DNA from: Nematostella vectensis
Taxonomy: Eukaryota; Cnidaria; Anthozoa; Actiniaria; Edwardsiidae
DNA length: 64,000 bases
Assembly: GCF_932526225.1 (NCBI RefSeq)
Contig: NC_064038.1
Location: forward strand, 7,873,070 to 7,937,069
Direction: 5' to 3'
Position 1 is the stretch's first letter. Every line of letters begins with the position of its first letter. Below, piece after piece: positions 1 through 11,148 of this stretch. The notes below the pieces were generated by a model, which did no database searches, was not told the DNA's origin, and saw only the letters and a list, made by a program, of their open reading frames with translations. Both the position numbers and the translations under genes were made by a program.

Positions 1-155
1 ATGAGTAACTTAGAGAGTCGACTTAGTGAGGGGCATCACTTAGAGAATCGTTGGGTTAGAACCAGCGAGTAGCTTAGGGGGTCGACTTAGTTAGGGCCAT
101 CACTTACTGTGCGGTTGGTACAGTGAGTAGCTTAGAGGGTCGACTTAATGAGAGA
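1..155. repeat. Short tandem repeat, about 2.5 units of 59-63 bp
   Basis: Three imperfect units begin with GAGTAAC/GAGTAGC followed by TTAG(A/G)G(A/G)GTCGACTTA, at about 3, 66 and 125. The array is cut by the window edge, so its full length is unknown. No coding sequence is visible in it. Confidence 0.7.
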
Positions 156-317
156 ATAAAGGATTGGGGGTTGGGGAGAGGCGCTTGAGTATGAAGTCGG
201 AACAAAAGAAGTGCTTACCAACTGTAAAGTGACTGTGAGCAGGTCGAAGGAATGGAGGGTGACTGGTTTTATGTTTATACAAGAGGCAAAGTGTTGTAAG
301 GAGGGTTTCGATAGTGG

Positions 318-515
318 AGATGATGGTCCTTTTATGATAATGATTATGATAAGGATAATGGTGGCAAAAAAGATGGTGTAAATGATGGATGTGATGGTAA
401 TGGTGATGATGATAATGATGGTAATAATGATGGTGATGATGATATGGTAATGGTGATGATAATTGTGGCAATAGAGAAGATGGTGGTGATGGTGATAGTG
501 GTGATGATAATTGTG
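318..515. repeat. GAT/GGT-type trinucleotide microsatellite
   Basis: Imperfect runs of GATGGT, GATGAT and AATGGT. The His-, Ile- or Met-rich open frames here come from the repeat and are not genes. Confidence 0.9.
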
Positions 516-540
516 GCATTTAACTCATCGTCAGATAAGT

Positions 541-833
541 TGGGGTTAGGTATCGGAGCGCGTACTGGTCGCCCGACCAAGCACTACCAAGGGAACCATG
601 GCAACCGGGCCACAGCTCCCCGCCACAAGGGACACCCGTCACACTGATTTCTCAGTGGAATATACTTACCATAAGCTTTGGGACGGTGTGTGGGGACTAA
701 AAAGCGTGGATCATATAGGTTAGCTTCACTCGAAACGCTGCCAGTGCAATAAAGGCGCGGGGTGGTCATTCTCCTGACCAGGGGCCGGCATTCGGCCCCA
801 GGGCGCGCGACCGTGACTCGGTTAAACTTCGTC
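541..833. other. GC-rich unique segment between two microsatellites, no gene recognised
   Basis: This block is clearly richer in GC than its surroundings. It contains a 7-bp stem hairpin (GGGGCCG, loop, CGGCCCC, near 780-800). It resembles a structured RNA or an old insertion, but I could not match it to rRNA, snRNA or tRNA from memory. Confidence 0.4.
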
Positions 834-857
834 TAAATTTCATTCAGACACATATAA

Positions 858-1093
858 AGAAGATGGTGGTGATGGTGATAGTGGTTGTGACGGTAACCGT
901 GATGGTGGTGATGATTGTGCTGGTGTTGATAATGGTGATGGTTATGGTGGTGGTGATGGTGGTGGTGATGGTGGTGGTAATAATGATTATATGGTGATGT
1001 TGATGATGATATAATAATCGTGATGATGATTATGACAATAGAGATGATGATGATTATGGTGGTGATGGTGATGGTGCTGATAATGGTGTCCAT
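858..1093. repeat. Second GGT/GAT-type microsatellite
   Basis: Imperfect GGTGAT, GATGGT and GATGAT runs, compositionally like the array at 318-515. The His/Ile-rich minus-strand frames are repeat artefacts. Confidence 0.9.
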
Positions 1094-1199
1094 CTGTAAT
1101 CTTCACAGATCCACAAAGGCTCAGCGCGCACGAGGAGCTACCAACACGATGCGACTGAAGCAGCTCGAGCTCCGAGAAAACCACGCCGTTGCCCTCAGC

Positions 1200-1770
1200 T
1201 AATCGATAACTACTCGAGAGTTACTCAAATCCTTCCGGCACGTCTGTCGACTGCACATCGCAGAACGTGGTCTTTTTTTAGCAATAGATAGCAGCAAATG
1301 TTTACAATTCTAATGATAGCAAATAATGATAGTAAATAATATTGTATTCAAATTTGTAATCTAAAAACCAAAGGTGTATTTAATAATTTCTTCTAGAAAT
1401 GTTTAAAATGCTATGCGTTTTAATGTGAGCCAAAAACCATTAACAAATAAACGCAATGTTTTGTATTTATATTCCTTAATCTTGTTTCTGCTCCTCGCGA
1501 AACTTTCGTTTTCTTTTTGGACAGAAATCGCACGACGATCTAAGCTTATATTCGTATAAGAACCGACTAGTTGATATCTGCCTATTCATAACACACATAA
1601 TCATAAGCAAGTTTGAAATAGGCTAGAACAATGTAACCTGTGAGGCAAGGTGATGATTTTGGCGATGGTTACGCAAGAACAGGGCCATAAATAGCGAGAG
1701 GATTGCCAACTCAACTCGTACTCAGTTCTCCAGCGGAACGACGGAATGGAACGTCCCCTCACCAAGCCCC
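1200..1770. other. Intergenic AT-rich sequence, nothing recognised
   Basis: AT-rich, with many in-frame stops on both strands. No splice-bounded exon, RNA gene or clear repeat was seen. Confidence 0.6.
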
Positions 1771-1940
1771 ATTCATAGATCCGACGCGCGCACGAATATC
1801 CAATCAGAAAGCAGAAAATAGAAGCCAGCAAAGTGCAACCCAAATGTCCCACAAAAGTCCCACCACATGGCTGTTATTGCATCATCTCTTTCCTGATTGG
1901 CTATTCGTGCGCGCGTGATTGACATGTCGGATCTATGAAT
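1771..1940. mobile_element. Foldback/MITE-like element with inverted ends
   Basis: The 170-bp segment starts ATTCATAGATCCGAC and ends with its reverse complement GTCGGATCTATGAAT. Further in, GCGCGCACGAATA and CCAATCAG are mirrored by CTGATTGG and TATTCGTGCGCGC. The right arm carries about 10 extra bases. There is no coding capacity. Non-autonomous DNA transposon is inferred from this structure; no target-site duplication is obvious. Confidence 0.7.
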
Positions 1941-2187
1941 TCGCTCGACTCGTACCGCTAGCCTCCCCGCCTTAAGCCAAGCTGTTGCTGACCAATTATT
2001 TTTTACATGCCTTTTTCGAACTATGATAGGGAGTGTTATGAAATAGAATACTATTTGCAGGCAGTAGCTGGTGTTGCGGAAAACTCGATTCGACCCGCTT
2101 GCACCATTACACTACTATAGCAACACGGATTTTCAAGAGACACTGGTAGCGTAATAAGAAAAGATATTTTCACTTTTCATCTCGGCG

Positions 2188-2510
2188 AGCTTGTGCGTGG
2201 CACAGCCCTATGATAGGGCTATGGACGTTTTTTGCCTCCGTATAAAGTTCCTTCCTTGTAATCGCTGGTACCGCTTCCTCGGCAAAGCAGGTAATGCCAT
2301 GCCTACCAGATGTGTACCTGTAAGACTCTGTGGCACCCACGCTTCTGGATGGTTGGATCTCATCCTGCCCGTCGTTATAGCCTGGTGACACGCAAGGTGT
2401 GCTTTCACTGCTGCAAATTGAAGAGCTACATCAAAGTCAGGAACTGTGGCGGATTCTACGACTACCGGCTACCCAAGACACCCACCCATTGGGCTAAGGA
2501 TAAACCGTAG
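2188..2510 (+). pseudogene. D8C (uromodulin/GP2/OIT3-type) domain, frameshifted copy 1
   Basis: Conceptual translation gives hallmarks of the cysteine-rich D8C domain found in uromodulin, GP2 and related extracellular proteins: RWYRFLGKAG, then MPTRCVPV and LCGTHASGWL. After a frame change near 2345-2355 it continues with VTRKVCFHCC, IKVRNCGGFYDYRLP and a stop at 2508-2510. The two halves lie in different frames (about 2191-2388 and 2310-2510), so one small indel separates them. No signal-peptide exon or downstream domain was found, so this is a decayed single-domain relic or an orphan exon. It sits 430 bp upstream of a second, more damaged copy in the same orientation, which suggests tandem duplication before decay. 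Confidence 0.8.
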
Positions 2511-2943
2511 ACTTGAAAACAGATTTTGAAAGGCATATACATACATTTGGTAAGAGGTTCAGGTCTAGAGAAAAAAAAAAACATTACACTTTTCATTTGT
2601 AAAGTGATTGTAGATTAATTTCGATAGCTTCGTGATAATGCAGCTGAACTGAGCAGGGTACACTTCAAATTCCTCTAGGGAAGAAATACTGGAATATCTG
2701 TACAATTATATCTTTTTATATAAAAGTGAGATTATTTGTAAATCAAATGTTGAAAATGTCCTTGAGTAAAAATATATATAGATATATTTAAAGTCTGCGG
2801 TATGTCTCATTGTTTTTTTTTCAAATAGTCCTTTAAATTAAACCCTCTTAATGGTATTTTCTTGGGAGAAAATTTTTTTCCCTAAAACAACTGATTTGCC
2901 TCGAAAAACTGGTCATACTAGACATACCATTTCTCCTTTGCAG

Positions 2944-3307
2944 CATGCCAAGGTACACAATTGAATGACTATAGCAGGTCCATCTGCAATACCGGTCAGA
3001 GCAACGCCACATGTGACCTTTTTCCTGGAATCCGTTGGTATCGCTTCTACGGCGCAGCAGAAACAGCTATACCGATCGCCTGTGTACCACCGAAACGCTG
3101 TGGTACCTTATGCCCCTGGATGGATGGTCGGTTCTGTAGGCCACTGTAGGCCAAGTTGCAGTGACTCGCAAGGTGTGCTTCAATTAGGCGGGAAACTGCT
3201 GCAAATGGGGCGTCTACATCAAAGTCAGAAACTGTGGCAAATACTACCTCTACCGGTTACGCAGGACACCAGCGTTTAGGCTGCGCTATTATGGCCGTGG
3301 CAATTAA
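2944..3307 (+). pseudogene. D8C domain, frameshifted copy 2
   Basis: A plausible 3' splice site (TTTGCAG at about 2937-2943) leads into a frame reading LNDYSRSICNTG, then RWYRFYGAAE, IPIACVPPKRCGT and PWMDG. Near 3105 the frame slips to give APGWM. Near 3165 it slips again, to VTRKVCFN, an in-frame TAG, NCCKWGVYIKVRNCGKYY and a stop at 3305-3307. With two frameshifts and one internal stop it cannot make an intact domain. The N-terminal half is better preserved than in copy 1 (Cys-x-x-Leu-Asn-Asp-Tyr-Ser-Arg, then Cys-Asp). Confidence 0.82.
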
Positions 3308-3349
3308 GGTGATCGTCTGGTTGTGATGTGGGTAAGAGAGGGATGATAG

Positions 3350-3607
3350 CAGGGGCGGATCCAGGATTTCAAAAAGGGGGGTGGATGATGGCCGGATAGA
3401 CGGCCTACAACTGATCCAGTGGTTCTTTGAAGGTCACTACATAGATTTTAAAATAATTCACGCTGAATTGGATTTGTTGCATCAGCAAAGTCAAGCAGGC
3501 GAAGGCATTTATTTTATTCAAAAAAGCATTTTTTTTCTCAAAAAGGGAGGGGGGGGGGGGGTGGATATCCACCAAATCCACCCCCCCCCCCCCTGTATCC
3601 GCCCCTG
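3350..3607. mobile_element. MITE with CAGGGGCGGAT termini
   Basis: Begins CAGGGGCGGATCCAGG and ends with the near reverse complement CCTGTATCCGCCCCTG. The interior has a G-run and a C-run (3541-3595) and no credible protein. This architecture, G/C-run-rich with 11- to 16-bp inverted ends, recurs in several families across the window. Confidence 0.75.
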
Positions 3608-4264
3608 AAAACGTTGAATGCCCATTTCATCGAAGTTTTGCTAGCCCTAGTAATTCTTTCCTCTAAGGTTTTCTTTTCTTTCTTCGCAGTTTTAGGGAAC
3701 TTTAGAGGCATGTTTAGTCTTACCTAAACGCTCGACTGCTAAGTCTTGATTTATTTCAGTTTTATGTAAATTTTCGTGTTTGTCCGCGATATAATAAAGC
3801 TGGTTGTGTTTATGGTCCTACTAACTGGTTTTCGCCAAGATTTCTAAACACAAATGTTTTTTTAATCGTTTTTTGTCCGAAATCCAATGGTCCATGGTTA
3901 GCGTTTTTCTGATAATTCAAAAGGTTTTCCTCATCTCGATCGATCAACGTGCCTATTGAACAATGATGGGAATTCATAAAGTTATCAATACTTCCCAGTT
4001 AGTACCAAAATGCTATAACAGTTTTTGGTTCTTGTTATAACACCCGACAACCGATTAGATAGCGCCATTATGTTATTGAGTTGTCTGGTCAGCGGACCTA
4101 CTACCGGGATCGAACCGGTAACCCTGTGCGGTAACCTCGCGTCCGCCATCTTGTTTTCCGGTTTTGGTTATACTGTACTTGATTAAAGTCATTCACTTTA
4201 ACCCATCGGGCATTGGGTTCTTTCTACTTCATTCACTGGCGTAACCCTATCACAACATCCTGAA
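3608..4264. other. Downstream flank of the GPCR gene, otherwise nothing coding
   Basis: AT-rich non-coding sequence. It probably includes the 3' UTR of the minus-strand receptor gene. The only structured item seen is the tRNA-like relic at 4092-4146. Confidence 0.5.
4092..4146 (-). pseudogene. tRNA-like relic with B-box, D-arm missing
   Basis: The minus strand reads GCGGAC at one end and GTCCGC at the other, a 6-bp acceptor-like stem. The B-box/T-arm ACCGGTTCGATCCCGGT is near perfect. At 55 nt it is too short for a normal tRNA and no A-box is visible. A truncated tRNA-derived fragment is most likely; a functional tRNA is unlikely. Confidence 0.4.
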
Positions 4265-7200
4265 TTAGAGATTTCTGGTCTCAACAGTAGAAGACAAGTG
4301 GACATTCTTACTTCGCGCATGCGTAGGACGTCTCTTTAAGCTTGCCACAACTGCTTTCCGGAAGTCCTTATTAAAGAGGCCATAGATTAGAGGTTCTAGT
4401 GCACTGTTTATGTACGTCAGAACCACAAACAGATACGCCAGAAAGCCCGGCACACGTACACCAAGCGGGTCCAATAATATCACTATAAAACAGGGTGTAA
4501 ACGATACAAGGAACGTGCCTATGATAATTAGAAATGTCCTGAACATCTTTATATCCTGACTCTCCCATTTCCTTCTAAATTTCGCCGGGAGAGTTGTGGT
4601 GCTATATGCTTCAACGCGGTTCATTCTCCGTGCAGCTATGGTCCAGATTTTAGCATTCGCAAATATAAGAACAAAGGATGGCGCCACGAATGTCACAACG
4701 AAGTTAACCACGGCGTACACAAGCTTGATTCCCTGCATCTCGCAAAGGATTCTGGTATCTGATACTTGGTAACCGTATGACGTCATAAGGGCAAGGATAA
4801 ATGACGTCATCCAAGCTGCACCAATCATTAGGATGACACGGGAGCTGCGCATACGCGAGTAGTACCGGAATGGTGTTGTCATGGCGACGTAACGGTCCCA
4901 CGTGACTGCACAGAGGTTGAATATGGAGGCTGTGGCGAACCATGACGAGGCTAGCGTCCACATGTGACACATCGCCTTGCCAAAAATCCACGCGCCTGTG
5001 CAACGAAAGGCGTACGATTATTACTCCATACAGTTGCCAGTACAACTCAGACAGGATAACTACTCCATATACTAGCCACTACAACTAAGAGACACGACGA
5101 CGAATTTTCCGTAGGCCAATAATGCAATTCCGTAATAAATCTCAAGACTACCAATTAGCTAATCAGAACACACGTACTATCGTAGCCATATAAATATACC
5201 AACCTGTACAACGAAAGGACATTCAGTCTACGGAACAGATGCTCATTTGCATAAGCCACTGTCCGGCGTCCTCGATTCCACGCGACGCCATTTTCTGCCA
5301 TTTGTCATGACAACATCCCACGCTTTGACAAAGGGTTTTTTTTCGAAGTTTTATTACATTTATAACATTAGATAGTACGCTCGCCTGTTATACTTTTTAA
5401 TCAAAAATATCATGACAATAAAGTATAAAGGTCAACTTATCTCATGTTAGAAAATCAACTTCCTAAGAAGTCTTAAAATAATTCGATTTTGGCGATATTT
5501 TGAAGAGAATGAATCACATGAGAAAAGTTCTAACTCACTAAATTTCACATTTTTGGTACATCTAGTCACAAGAAAAGTTAAAAGCCGAGACTCAAAGCAT
5601 AGCTAAAACTGTTATTTTACTTAATCTGAGTGAACTCTGAGCACATATTTCCACCTGGTTTTAAATATATTAAACGATTACGAGCTTGCATGGTTTTACC
5701 GTCTCCAAACCGCAAAGCACGCATCTAATTATATTCTAAATATCTCGAAAAGGCGTGGAAATCGCTCTAAAGTTTGTATTGGACGTTTAATAAGAATTCC
5801 TTCAGGAATTTGTCTGGGAGGTCTGATTTCCGTAGCACCCTTTATTAAGAGCAAAAAGTCCTTCAATAGCATAGACATGCAACAACAGCCAATAATTATG
5901 TTTGCTTCTAAAAATATTTTTGGTAAACCTTGTCATAGACTCGTTTTATGAAAATCATGTACCATATATGAATCTCCAACTAATAAACTCTCGGTGTGTG
6001 AAAGATGGGCTCCGGATCCTAACGCGTTAAAAAATAGGAGGGTAAATTAAAAAGTGTGTCATTCAATCAGTCTCGACTAAATCCTTTTTCTAGCAGGTAA
6101 CGAACAGGTAACCGTGCATTCCAGCATGGCAACTGCGTTAAAAAAAACTTTCCTTCCCCCCCCCCCAAAGTTTGTTTATTTGAACTAGATCAAATTTTGT
6201 TATTATGCGTGAACATAACTCTTTAGGATGAGGTACAATTTAGACAATGAAAACGAATAAAACGCTCAAAATATAATTTTATTCACGTCCTAGAGATTTT
6301 ATGCTAATGAGTCGAGCATGATTTTTATTGTAAATTTCCTCTTCGCGGGGGTAAGACACCAAGAAAGAGGGTAGAAAATCGGCGAAAGATACCTCTAAAG
6401 CCTCTTTGAAGCTAGAAACATTACTTTTGGTACTCCGCCTGAAGAAGGAAAATGCCATTTATATGATAGTGTAGACTGTTTCATTTATGAAAGTTGTTTT
6501 ACCAGCTTTTAAGCAAAGCGATTCAATCGAGTCAAAATTTAAACATATGACTAATGATTGATATTAACCAAAAAAAAATACTTGCAAAATAGGTTCTCTA
6601 TGACAAGAGTCATCAAACTGTCATGTGACCCATAGTCCCTAATTTGTCAGGTTAAAGCGGTTAAAATCGAGAGAGTCCTCTGTTTCAAAACTAATTTTAA
6701 CCACGCAGTGCATGTTGCAGTGCTCCAAAAAGGTTAATGAAAAAAAAGTTAGAAGACCCATTTTTAGCTATGGTTGCAAATCAGACAGCCTTTGTTACAT
6801 CAACCGTATGCTAGATCAAAGGTAAACCCCCGTGAGCCAACTAAGAGGTCTCAATGACAATTAATTTTATAATTTCAAATAGAAGCTTTAAACGACCAGA
6901 AAGGCGTAATGCGCCATTGAAATTGTTGTGTGTAGTTGTGAACAATAGTGCGATAAATTTTAGTGAAGGAAAGTACCAAATACGTCCGATCTTCAAGATT
7001 TCTAAGAAATGATCATGTTAATGTGAATGATTTACGAAGTTTTGCGATCAGCTTAGGAACTTTGAGTAAAACAGCCTTCTAACTCAAACCCCAAATGTAC
7101 TGTTCGGTCGCATTTCTCATCAGAAGCTCTTTATCACCATATCAATATTTTAAGTGCGTTTCCTGAAAAAAAAATTAAAAGAATTCGGCTAGAAAAGTTG

Positions 7201-9855
7201 CTCACGTTAAATTTTGAAATGTTTCTGCGTTTGTGCTCAAGTACAGGCTTTGGTTTATTATCATTGAGCTAGGTAGAAAGCTTGATAAGTTATCTCATTC
7301 CTGTGAAACGATGACTTAAAATGGCGTCGCATGGAATCGAGGACGCCGGACAGTGGCTTATGCAAATGAGCATCTGTTCCGTAGACTGATTGTTCTCTCG
7401 ACACCTACGAAGTCACAGTCTCACGGTTGATTGTTCACATAGACGGGTTAACATTTGGTTCGTCATCCACAAATCGCAAATTTGCCATCTACAAGTTATT
7501 TACTTTTAATTAGTTAAAATTCAAATTCGCCATGTCAAAACCGATCGTCTGTCGAATTGAGTAGTTAATGTTGTTATTTAAGATAATTTCGCAAATAGTT
7601 GTGCAGTTTACTGAGTGCAAAGTGAAGAAAACTATCGAGTTTGTGGCCTTGTGACATTTGGCGCACTACGTAGAACATACCTGACAATTTGATATGTGGG
7701 ATACATACAGCCCTTAAATTTAGTTTAGCACTCACGATTAGCCTAAGAAAGCTAAGTAGCCTTTATTGATCTGGAGCTATCGACTGAAATTGTTTTATTT
7801 TCGGTCATAAACCAATTCCACTACCTTTAATTGATTGATATTTTCGGCAATTGAAAGGAAAATAGAAAACGTGCAACTAAAAGACACACGACTATTACTC
7901 CATATGCCAGCCTGTACATCGAAAGGACAATGTTATCTTGGTATCTTCGAGTGACACTGTCGAGTTTGTGGCCTTGCGTGGCTTACTACTTAGAACATAC
8001 ACTAAAATATGACAATTTGCTATATGGTGTACAAGAATTGGCCCGCGCGATTTTAACCAGTTGTAGAGCAATAACCTCGCTTCAAAACCGTGTCTCATTT
8101 CGTTAAAGTTGTTTTTCACCGAAAAACCGGTATTGCCGCCAATGTATCGGGGGAATAGACAAAGTACAATGCTCTTATAAGCGTGCAATTCAACCTTAAA
8201 TCCCTTTCAATTTTTGTTAATCCATTTTCCTGGACCGGAACTTCTAATCCAAACCGTAATCTGAGATCATTGAATGGTGGAAAAAGAAGCTTATTTATAA
8301 TTGATATATTAGTTATATATCATATGAGAATGGTTTTATTAAAAGATTGTTTGCGCGGCCATTTTCCGATTGCGTGCTTCAAATGTTTGTTTAGCCGAAA
8401 CGCCTTGATAGAATGGACTTTACATAATTTGTCAATGAGTCAAGCACGTCGTCAGCGCCGTATTTTTTTTAAGAAAAAGAAAATACACTTGAAGCAGCTT
8501 CAACAGTCTTTAATTTAGTTTAGCACGCGTGATTAGCCTAAGAAAGCTAAGTGGCTTTATTGCCTTGGAGCTATCGACTGAAATTGTGTTTTTTCCGGCT
8601 ATAAACCAATTGCACTACCTTCAATTGAATGATATTTTTGGCAATTGAAAGGAAAATAGAAAACGTCCCCGGCTTGTAAAATTTCCAATCAAGCCGCCTT
8701 TTTATGCTCCCGCTAAATGTTGCGTCAAACAAAGCACACTATTTTCAATTATAAAAGGTTAATGACGATTTTAAATGCGGGTAATGGCAAGATGCCCCTC
8801 TCTATGAGGTTCTTAGTTATCATATACAGGGAGGTTACTTATTTCCCCCCGCATATTATCGTTTTTTTGGGACCAGTTGACCCCGGTCGATGTTTTTCCT
8901 CTGAAATGTGACTGTGCCCATAGCCAAGCATTGATAGTTCGATATTTTCCTAGAATTTTGGTGTGCTCGATTTTTTTCTAGAAATTTTGGCTTGCTCGAT
9001 GATTTTCTAAAAATTTTGGCCTGCTCAATATTTTCCTATAAATTTTTTTATCCGATCCGTCAAAAATCAGTCTCCAATGCAACCGACAGCTCCGACACGA
9101 GTCAGACAAAATCAGAAAAAAGAACATGGAAATCGAATAGGAACGCAGTCACGTGCCAAATTAAAGAATAATGTCCCGCGTCTTTTTCGTTGAAACAGCA
9201 GGGAAGAAGCAAATAGAAGCATATAGGAAGATAATAAGTAACTCTTATGAAAAAAAGGTAAAGGGAACATTAAAGAAGGACCATCACGCGGCCATTTTTT
9301 TAGTATTAAAATACTCCCGCACAATAATGAGGCAAGTGACTAAAAATGATCCATTTCCATCGGCTAAAAAACTAAGAAACTTTTAATAAAATATCATTAA
9401 TTTATTATGAGATTTCAACCGTGGATGGTTATTGTGAAGTTTTCTTGCAAAGTGAACTGCTGTATTTTTGTAAACAAGAACAAAAGAGAAGGTGACGGAC
9501 ATTCTTTAAGAAGAAGCCCCGCATCGAGAAACCAATGGGAATTGTCAACCACGTTCTCACCTCTCATTTGGTAGGTAACGTAGTAAGCAGTAGAAACGGG
9601 AAGGACCAATAAAGTGAGACAAAGATCAGCCGTACTCATACTTGCTATGAAGTAATATGCAGAAAAGTGAAGACGCCTCGTGAGATAGATCGTTCTACAG
9701 ACAAGAACATTCCCGACTACTGCAATCACAAACAGACAAATCTCGAACAAAACCAACGCGAGAACACTGGGCTGGGTCAAGACTTCTTGTAAAGTGTAGC
9801 TAGGCATCTCACTTGACTTATTTTGCCATAGACGTGAACTTAAGTTCATTGTCAT
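4265..9855 (-). CDS. Class A (rhodopsin-like) G-protein-coupled receptor, two exons
   Basis: Exons complement(9561..9855) and complement(4265..4995), 341 codons, phase-1 intron. Exon 1 carries two N-glycosylation sites near the N-terminus (NLS, NKS), TM1 with the GNVLVC motif and TM2 with STADLCLTLLVLP. The joint recreates GAWIFGKAMCHMW, the conserved WxFG/Cys entry to TM3. Exon 2 has WDRYVAM (the DRY motif), an ECL2 cysteine (ILCEMQ) that can pair with the TM3 cysteine, and TM4-TM7. TM6 reads FLVSFTPCF in place of CWxP, and TM7 reads NSALEPLIYG in place of NPxxY. The tail is basic (KRRPTHARSK). It is a plasma-membrane receptor acting through heterotrimeric G proteins. The ligand is unknown; the altered TM6 and TM7 motifs fit the large cnidarian orphan families. 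The start is the first Met ahead of TM1; a 5' non-coding exon is possible. Confidence 0.9.
4995..5105. repeat. Decayed tandem repeat starting at the GPCR exon-2 splice acceptor
   Basis: Three degenerate units of about 39-40 bp begin at the acceptor of GPCR exon 2: CCTGTGCAACGAAAGG, CCAGTACAACTCAGACAGG and CCACTACAACTAAGAGACA. Each is followed by (A/T)ACTCCATA or similar. Further copies of CCTGTACAACGAAAGGAC lie at about 5204 and of CCTGTACATCGAAAGGAC at about 7912. On the minus strand each contains a pyrimidine stretch plus ACAG, like the real splice acceptor. Confidence 0.5.
5224..7388. mobile_element. 2.2-kb non-autonomous DNA transposon with 71-bp inverted repeats
   Basis: Left end 5224-5294 and right end 7318-7388 are inverted repeats that match at 70 of 71 positions. 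The outermost bases are CAGTCTACGGAACAG. The element is flanked on both sides by ATT (5221-5223 and 7389-7391), consistent with a 3-bp target-site duplication. The 2-kb interior has no open frame of 60 codons or more, so mobilisation in trans is inferred. It lies in the GPCR intron. A 3-bp duplication is seen in PIF/Harbinger and CACTA groups, but the terminal bases do not identify a superfamily. Confidence 0.85.
7722..8667. repeat. Pair of about 150-bp direct repeats in the GPCR intron
   Basis: The segments at about 7722-7876 and 8516-8667 both contain GATTAGCCTAAGAAAGCTAA, GGAGCTATCGACTGAAATTG and GGCAATTGAAAGGAAAATAG. A third short homology (GTTTGTGGCCTTG with AGAACATAC) occurs at about 7637 and 7967. 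This looks like local segmental duplication or two copies of one element. The open frames in between show no recognisable protein. Confidence 0.65.
8950..9050. repeat. Short tandem repeat, about 3.5 units of 29-30 bp
   Basis: Units follow the pattern TCGATATTTTCCTAGAA, then TTTTGGTGTGC, with point differences. It lies in the GPCR intron, about 0.5 kb from exon 1. Confidence 0.6.
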
Positions 9856-11110
9856 AGCCGTGCTGCTGTTACTGATTGCCTAGTGCTATAAAAGAATATT
9901 GCAGTTTTGAAAGCTGGCGATGCGTTTGGTATCGAAACCTTTTGTTTCTGTCTGTCGAAAGTGAATGGACAATTTTCTAGATTTTGCAGCTGCATAATCT
10001 CGAAGCATAAACCGCACCAATTCATGTCTAAGCACCAGTAATATTTTACTAGTTAACTTAAGGTAGTTGTGTGTGGGAGTAATTGAAAGAACGCACTCGT
10101 AAATTTAAAGTTGTTTAATAAATTACCGCAGCCATAATAACCACCGGGGTCATTGCTTTTTTGTCTCAAAGATTATAAGAAATTCCCCTTTTCTGACTAT
10201 AAAGGTAATTTTGACCCTAAAAAGTCTCAGATTTTGACAATCAAATTTGACAGTCAAATTCTTTACGTAACTAAAGGGAAAAAAGAGGTGCCCCCACCCC
10301 ACCCCAAGACAAAATCGCCAGGTTTTTCATCGTTGAGAATGAATAAGTCTGACTTCAAAACAAAGCGACAAGCCGGTCCTGGGTCTATGGTCATTATATT
10401 TGATTCTTTATTGAATAGACTAGTAACCGTCCTCTCTTTAGCTTTTATCACGCATTCGTGTATAAGTTTTCGTGAATCGACATTTTCACCTATAAAATGT
10501 ATGCTAACATTGTAGTGGTGGGGGACGGGAGGGTGGGGCTGCTCTCGCTTTAAATTCATATAACCATAAACTTTGCCGGATTGATAAAAAAATCCGCCCA
10601 GGATAGAATGTAACAAAGTAACAATAATAATATCCTGGGCTACATGTTATAAGGTTGAAAGGATAAAAAAAAAAACAATTTATGCTATAATTGTTCAAAT
10701 GTTCCAGATGTTTTCTTTTATCAATTAAAACAATGACGCGGCTTTTTCTAGTTGCTGCTTGCCAACAGTTCTAATCTATCACTTGAAAACGTTTTCTTTT
10801 AGAGAGAAAAAATATTATTATTTGAATTTGTGCGCAAACATAATTGGAAAGCATCTCTAGAAGAAGTGGGTCTATATATTTTTTCCGTTTACATCTCAGC
10901 ATGCCTACATTAGGCAAAAAAATATATATAATATCCAGCTGTCCTTGAGGGAGGAAATTATTTCCCTTTTAATGAAAAGTGCTCTCAAATTTAAAATGTT
11001 TAAACATTTATTCGAGCGCTTGCGATTGCTAAATAGGAAAAATGATTAGAGAAAGGAGTCCCTGTAACCGCCATTTAATCATCCTGAGAAAATAATAAAC
11101 TTTGAACGGC
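9856..11110. other. Intergenic, 5' of the GPCR gene; nothing recognised
   Basis: It should contain the minus-strand GPCR promoter, but no TATA box or other convincing element could be assigned. The open frames are short and compositionally random. Confidence 0.5.
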
Positions 11111-11148
11111 TGACTTTGAGACTATCGCGAGAATTTGGTTAAAAAAAA

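Noticed and set aside
833..1184. His-rich minus-strand frames resembling metal-binding proteins
   Set aside because: They are translations of the GGT/GAT microsatellite, without conserved flanks.
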